Origin: JAPPFW01 sp965231815
Lineage (GTDB): Bacteria > Actinomycetota > Acidimicrobiia > Spongiisociales > Spongiisociaceae
Length of the DNA: 64,000 nucleotides
Assembly (NCBI GenBank): GCA_965231815.1
Contig: OZ246890.1
Span: 1,364,001 to 1,428,000 of the forward strand
Reading direction: 5' to 3'
The notes under the pieces are model-generated. The model was not told the DNA's origin. It was given only the letters and a program-made list of their open reading frames with translations, and searched no databases. Shown here one piece after another: positions 60,607-64,000 of the stretch. The first letter of the stretch is position 1. Each line of letters opens with the position of its first letter. A program made the translations under genes and the position numbers.

Positions 60607-60948
60607 ATGCCGACACCACAGGATTCGTTGCCGGAGACGATACCCGCCGCTGAGTTCAAGGCACAGTGTTTGGCCATCATGGATCGAGTCGCCGAGACCG
60701 GAGGCCAGGTCATCATTTCCAAGTTTGGACACCCGGTCGCGAAGCTTGTCCCATGTGCATCGGATAGCGAGGCGCCCGAGCTTTGGGGATCCTGCCGGGA
60801 GGAGATTACCGTCAACGCCGATCTGACGACGCCTATCGATAGCGATCCGGATTGGTTGAACGATTGGGAGGCGGAGTGGGACGAACTACTTCCCCGTGTC
60901 TCGTTCCATGTACCATCAAACGCGGGCAATGAACAGCTTCGGGGGTAA
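60607..60948 (+). CDS. Phd/YefM-type antitoxin, apparently orphan
   Basis: 113 aa, ATG after GGAAGGAGGG. The Phd fold is recognisable: IPAAEFKAQCLAIMDRVAET, then GQVIISKFGHPVAKLVP. A long C-terminal part contains WGSCREEI and SDPDWLNDWEAEWDELLP. These antitoxins repress their own gene and bind PIN/Doc toxins. No toxin frame follows before queA at 61025, so it is either orphan or a regulator. The acidic Trp-rich tail is the toxin-binding type. Confidence 0.72.
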   Translation: MPTPQDSLPETIPAAEFKAQCLAIMDRVAETGGQVIISKFGHPVAKLVPCASDSEAPELWGSCREEITVNADLTTPIDSDPDWLNDWEAEWDELLPRVSFHVPSNAGNEQLRG

Positions 60949-61024
60949 CCGCCGCCACTGAAGAGATGCCCACACATAGGGGGGTGTCCATGCCGGGTGG
61001 ACCGAGAGTGCTTACCGTGATGAG

Positions 61025-62065
61025 TTGTTGAAGACAGCTGATTTCGACTATCTCCTCCCATCCGAGTTGATCGCCCAGTCGCCGGTAGAACCGCGGGACT
61101 CGGCCCGGCTGCTGCGAGCCTCGGACCTCACCGACTGGACCGTACGCGATCTGCCCCGGCAGCTGAGTCCCGGTGATCTGGTGGTCGTCAACGACACGAG
61201 GGTGCGAGCAGCCCGCCTGCAAGGTATTAGAGATCCCACCGGGGGGAGGGTGGAGCTGTTGCTGCTCGGCAGGAAGGGGGAGGTGTGGCAGGCGTTGCTC
61301 AAACCCTCGCGACGCATCCGGGCCGGGTCGGCAATACGCATCGGCCCGCTGGTCGCCGGCGTTCAGACCGATCCTGTCCAGGGGATGGTCGAGTTGACCC
61401 TGGAGGTCGGGTCCGGCGGGTCGGCCGGGAGGGACGTGGAGGAGATTATCGCCCGAGTCGGCACGGCGCCGTTACCTCCTTATATCCGGCGAGACCTCGA
61501 TGATCCTGAGCGTTACCAGACGGTGTTCGGGCGCAAAGTGGGATCGGCGGCGGCTCCTACCGCAGGACTCCATCTGACGGATCGGAGCCTGGAGGCCTTG
61601 GGGATGAGAGGGGTCGGGCTGGCTAGAATCGAGCTCCGGATCGGGCTGGACACTTTCCGCCCTATCAGCGTCGAGAACGTAGCAGACCATGCCATGCACT
61701 CCGAATGGATCGACGTACCCGCCGAGACCGTGGACAAGATCGGAGTGGCCCGGTCGCAGGGTGGTCGGATCGTGGCGATCGGAACGACGGTGGTGAGAGC
61801 ACTCGAAACCGCCTGTGCCGGAGGCGCGTTGGGCCCTTATCGTGGACCTACCCACCTATACATTAGGCCCGGGTACCGTTTCCGCGCGGTTGATGTGCTG
61901 ATGACCAACTTCCACATGCCCTCGTCGTCGCTGCTCGTTCTGGTGGCGGCGTTTGTGGGTGAGGCGTGGCGCGAGGTGTACGAGACCGCGGTGACCCGCG
62001 GTTACCGGTTCCTATCCTTCGGTGACGCCATGCTGCTGGAACGCTACCGGGGGAGAGCGCGATAA
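61025..62065 (+). CDS. queA: tRNA preQ1(34) S-adenosylmethionine ribosyltransferase-isomerase
   Basis: 346 aa, TTG start. The N-terminal DFDYLLPSELIAQSPVEPRD (split after P), SPGDLVVVNDTRVRAARLQG and VAAEH-like HLTDRSLEALGMRGVG, and the C-terminal NFHMPSSSLLVLVAAFVG are all QueA hallmarks. It transfers the ribosyl part of SAM to preQ1 in tRNA, giving epoxyqueuosine. tgt follows directly, so both late queuosine steps are together. Family-typical length. Confidence 0.96.
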   Translation: MLKTADFDYLLPSELIAQSPVEPRDSARLLRASDLTDWTVRDLPRQLSPGDLVVVNDTRVRAARLQGIRDPTGGRVELLLLGRKGEVWQALLKPSRRIRAGSAIRIGPLVAGVQTDPVQGMVELTLEVGSGGSAGRDVEEIIARVGTAPLPPYIRRDLDDPERYQTVFGRKVGSAAAPTAGLHLTDRSLEALGMRGVGLARIELRIGLDTFRPISVENVADHAMHSEWIDVPAETVDKIGVARSQGGRIVAIGTTVVRALETACAGGALGPYRGPTHLYIRPGYRFRAVDVLMTNFHMPSSSLLVLVAAFVGEAWREVYETAVTRGYRFLSFGDAMLLERYRGRAR

Positions 62066-63181
62066 ATGGCCGGCCCACCGGTAACTTACGAACGCCTATC
62101 GGTGGACGGTACCGCCCGGAGCGGGCGGCTCCACACCCCGCACGGGACAGTCGAAACACCCGCTTTCATGCCGGTGGCTACCAGGGCGTCCGTCCGTTCT
62201 CTCGACTCCGCCGATCTGAGGGCCGTCGGCACCCGAATGGTGCTGGCCAACACCTACCATCTGATGCTCAAGCCGAGCACGGGGCCGATCAGCCAGATGG
62301 GCGGATTGCATGGATTTATGGGGTGGGACCTGCCGATTCTCACCGACTCCGGTGGCTACCAGGCGTTTTCCCTGGGAGCGAAGATCACCGAGGAGGGATG
62401 TGGCTTCCGGTCCGTTTACGACGGGTCCGAGGTCTTCCTGACGCCGGAGGAAGCGGTGCGGGTACAGGAGGAACTAGGCCCCGACATCGCCATGGTGCTC
62501 GACGTGTGTATCGGGTTACCGGCGCCGAGGGAGAAGGTCCTCGAGGCGATGGAGTTAACTCTGAGATGGGCGGAGCGCTCCGTCGTGGCCCATCAAAGGA
62601 GTGACCAGGCGCTGTTCGGCATTGTCCAGGGAGGCGCCGAGCCCGACCTCCGGTACGAGAGCGCTTGTCGCACGGCCGAACTGGGGATGGCGGGGTATGG
62701 GATCGGAGGGCTTTCGGTCGGAGAGGATATGGGGCGCCGTAACGAGGCGGTAGCAGCCTCGATAGCCGGTCTCCCACCCGAGTCGCCTCGTTACTTCATG
62801 GGTCTCGGCGACCCGGACGGCATTCTGGAAGCGGTTGCCCAGGGTGTGGATCTGTTCGACTGCGTGTGGCCCACCCGATTGGCCAGGCATGGAAAAGCGA
62901 TCACATCACGCGGTGACTTCAACATCCGCGTGGCCCGGTTTGCCGAGGATTCGGGTCCACTCGATCCCGAATGCCCATGCTCGACGTGCCTGACCTATCC
63001 GCGTGGTTACCTGCGCCATCTGGCCGTCACCAAGGAGTTATCCCTTGCGAGGCTTCTGTCGATCCACAATCTGGTCGCTATCCACCGGTTACTCGAGGGG
63101 GCGCGCGCCGCTATATCGTCCGGTCGATTCGACCAGTTCCGTTCCCGGGTGGTTGATCGCCGCAAGACCAGGATTGAATAG
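62066..63181 (+). CDS. tgt: tRNA-guanine transglycosylase
   Basis: 371 aa, ATG immediately after the queA stop. The catalytic Asp lies in LTDSGGYQAFSLG, the nucleophile region in VWPTRLARHGKAITSRGDFNIR (split), substrate loop GLSVGEDMGRRNE and the zinc site CPCSTCLTYPRGYLRHL ... SIHN. It exchanges guanine-34 for preQ1 in tRNAs with GUN anticodons. With queA it indicates queuosine modification from preQ1; no preQ1 synthesis genes are in view. Confidence 0.97.
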   Translation: MAGPPVTYERLSVDGTARSGRLHTPHGTVETPAFMPVATRASVRSLDSADLRAVGTRMVLANTYHLMLKPSTGPISQMGGLHGFMGWDLPILTDSGGYQAFSLGAKITEEGCGFRSVYDGSEVFLTPEEAVRVQEELGPDIAMVLDVCIGLPAPREKVLEAMELTLRWAERSVVAHQRSDQALFGIVQGGAEPDLRYESACRTAELGMAGYGIGGLSVGEDMGRRNEAVAASIAGLPPESPRYFMGLGDPDGILEAVAQGVDLFDCVWPTRLARHGKAITSRGDFNIRVARFAEDSGPLDPECPCSTCLTYPRGYLRHLAVTKELSLARLLSIHNLVAIHRLLEGARAAISSGRFDQFRSRVVDRRKTRIE

Positions 63182-63250
63182 ACGTTTTGCCGAGCTAGCT
63201 ATCGTCACGGGACGATTGTCGAACAGATCATCTAGCTAGGCTTCGTCGTG

Positions 63251-63373
63251 ATGATGAGCCCACAGGACGCCCACGACCTGTTTCTACTCGCCGTCGTGGT
63301 CGTGGTCGTACTGCTAATCGCCTATCGGGTGTTCCGGTGGCTTGTCCGGTTGGGATTGGTAGGTGGAGCATGA
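63251..63373 (+). CDS. Very small membrane protein (possible)
   Basis: 40 aa with one membrane helix (LFLLAVVVVVVLLIAYRVF) and a basic end (RWLVRL). It lies where yajC is often found after tgt, but the sequence is not YajC-like. There is no strong ribosome-binding site. Evidence is limited to the open frame and hydrophobicity. Confidence 0.3.
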   Translation: MMSPQDAHDLFLLAVVVVVVLLIAYRVFRWLVRLGLVGGA

Positions 63374-63452
63374 CAAGTAGGCATCGTTGTTGGGGTATGT
63401 GATGGATCCGCGGGTGCGGGGTTGAAACCGGTTGGTTTCGGGCTGTAGCGGT

Positions 63453-64000
63453 ATGTTGAAGCGTGTGCGTTTTGTTGTTGTGGTGGTTGTGTTGTGTTTG
63501 GGTGAGGTGGCTTTGTTGGGTGCGGAGGCTGTCGAGGGGGTACGGCCGTCTGGAATTGCTGATGGTCGGGAGGATGTTGGTTTTGGGGAGCTTTCCGATG
63601 ATCCTGTTCCGGTTTCGGGGTTGGATGCGGTCGATGCGGTGCGGTCTGCGTCGCGGTGTTCTTCTTCTTTTGATAATGGTACTCCGGCTGACACGTCCGA
63701 TGACTATGTGTTGGACAGCTCGCAGGTTTTGTCGGATGGGTCACGGAGGTGTGTGTACAGTCGGGCGGTCGAAACGGTGAGGGATCCTGTCGCGCAGCCG
63801 TGTTCTCCAACGTTGGCGGGTGACTACAAGCTGGATTATTCGACGGCGGACCGCTGTGTTTACACGAGGACTCCCTATACGGAGCGGGACGCTCCCAAGA
63901 CGGTCACGTATTCTTGTGATCCGCGCCCGGGGTGGGCTGTTAAACGGAACGGCGATGAGTGTATCTACACGAAAGAAGAGACTCTGCGTCTTGCTCCGAT
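63453..64000 (+). CDS. Secreted Cys-repeat protein (3' end outside window)
   Basis: An open frame from ATG 63453 runs to the window edge, at least 182 residues. The N-terminus is a signal peptide (RVRFVVVVVVLCLGEVALLG with an A-x-A-like AEA). The mature part holds Cys-bounded units ending in C-[VI]-Y-[ST]-[RK]: RRCVYSRAVETV, DRCVYTRTPYTE and DECIYTKEET, spaced 40-45 residues, each with an upstream Cys and a Y-x-L-D segment. Codon use is rich in TTG and GTT, unlike the neighbours, which suggests acquisition. It may be a large surface repeat protein; function unknown. Confidence 0.65.
   Translation, partial: MLKRVRFVVVVVVLCLGEVALLGAEAVEGVRPSGIADGREDVGFGELSDDPVPVSGLDAVDAVRSASRCSSSFDNGTPADTSDDYVLDSSQVLSDGSRRCVYSRAVETVRDPVAQPCSPTLAGDYKLDYSTADRCVYTRTPYTERDAPKTVTYSCDPRPGWAVKRNGDECIYTKEETLRLAP

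Noticed and set aside
63251..63373. YajC translocase subunit after tgt
   Set aside because: Length and position fit loosely, but the sequence lacks the conserved YajC pattern after the membrane helix.

Overview
The window looks like a chromosomal segment of a high-GC actinobacterium, most likely a member of the Acidimicrobiia or a related deep lineage. The evidence is the grpE-dnaJ-hspR order, a DUF3151-type protein, a menaquinone MenB, an Rv1155-like PPOX/F420-type protein, a Tad pilus locus, frequent ATGA gene overlaps and leaderless-looking promoters. This placement is inference. No rRNA, tRNA or CRISPR array was recognised.

Region by region. 0-1.8 kb: end of the heat-shock operon (grpE 3' end, dnaJ, hspR). 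1.9-9.6 kb: an accessory island with four paralogous fused nucleotidyltransferase/HEPN-like proteins. Two are tandem, overlapping and mosaic-identical; the other two flank a P-loop ATPase with a winged helix. An MFS transporter is also here. 9.9-12.1 kb: a DUF3151 protein, a hicBA toxin-antitoxin pair split by a small repeat, and a GrdB/PrdB-like gene interrupted by an in-frame TGA followed by a SECIS-like hairpin, so a probable selenoprotein (UxxC). 12.3-17.7 kb: a decayed cluster of small uncharacterised genes. The last is broken by an ISL3-family element with an 8-bp target duplication, which itself carries an intact IS21-family element. 17.9-22.8 kb: menB, a broken CopG/PIN pair, a padR - HAAS/NfeD - SPFH operon and a decayed VapBC pair.

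22.9-28.7 kb: an AapJQMP-type polar amino-acid ABC importer with oversized permeases. 28.8-38.5 kb: housekeeping genes (dxs, a SixA-like phosphatase, ppk, a TetR regulator, an HTH_42 protein, purA, ltaE). 38.6-41.0 kb: a coupled pair of a ComA-like phosphosulfolactate synthase and an aspartase/fumarase-superfamily lyase, the pairing that starts the bacterial coenzyme M pathway. 41.2-44.2 kb: a PPOX protein, a PrmA-like methyltransferase, a Nif3-like protein and a C4 zinc-ribbon protein. 44.2-46.2 kb: an IS110-family transposase inside an older repeat. 46.2-52.2 kb: an agmatinase-like protein, a membrane protein, a PlsC-like acyltransferase, YcaQ, 5-FTHF cyclo-ligase, a DtxR-like regulator and an unknown protein. 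52.5-57.8 kb: a compact Tad pilus operon (cpaB-tadZ-tadA-tadB-tadC-flp). 58.3-63.2 kb: ruvCAB, an orphan Phd antitoxin, queA and tgt. The window ends inside a secreted protein with Cys-rich repeats.

Six copies of a ~115-bp element with TAGGAGGG terminal inverted repeats are dispersed over 10.7-60.5 kb. Every copy abuts the 3' end of a gene, and three provide the stop codon. They look like a TA-inserting MITE that has come to act as gene-end punctuation.
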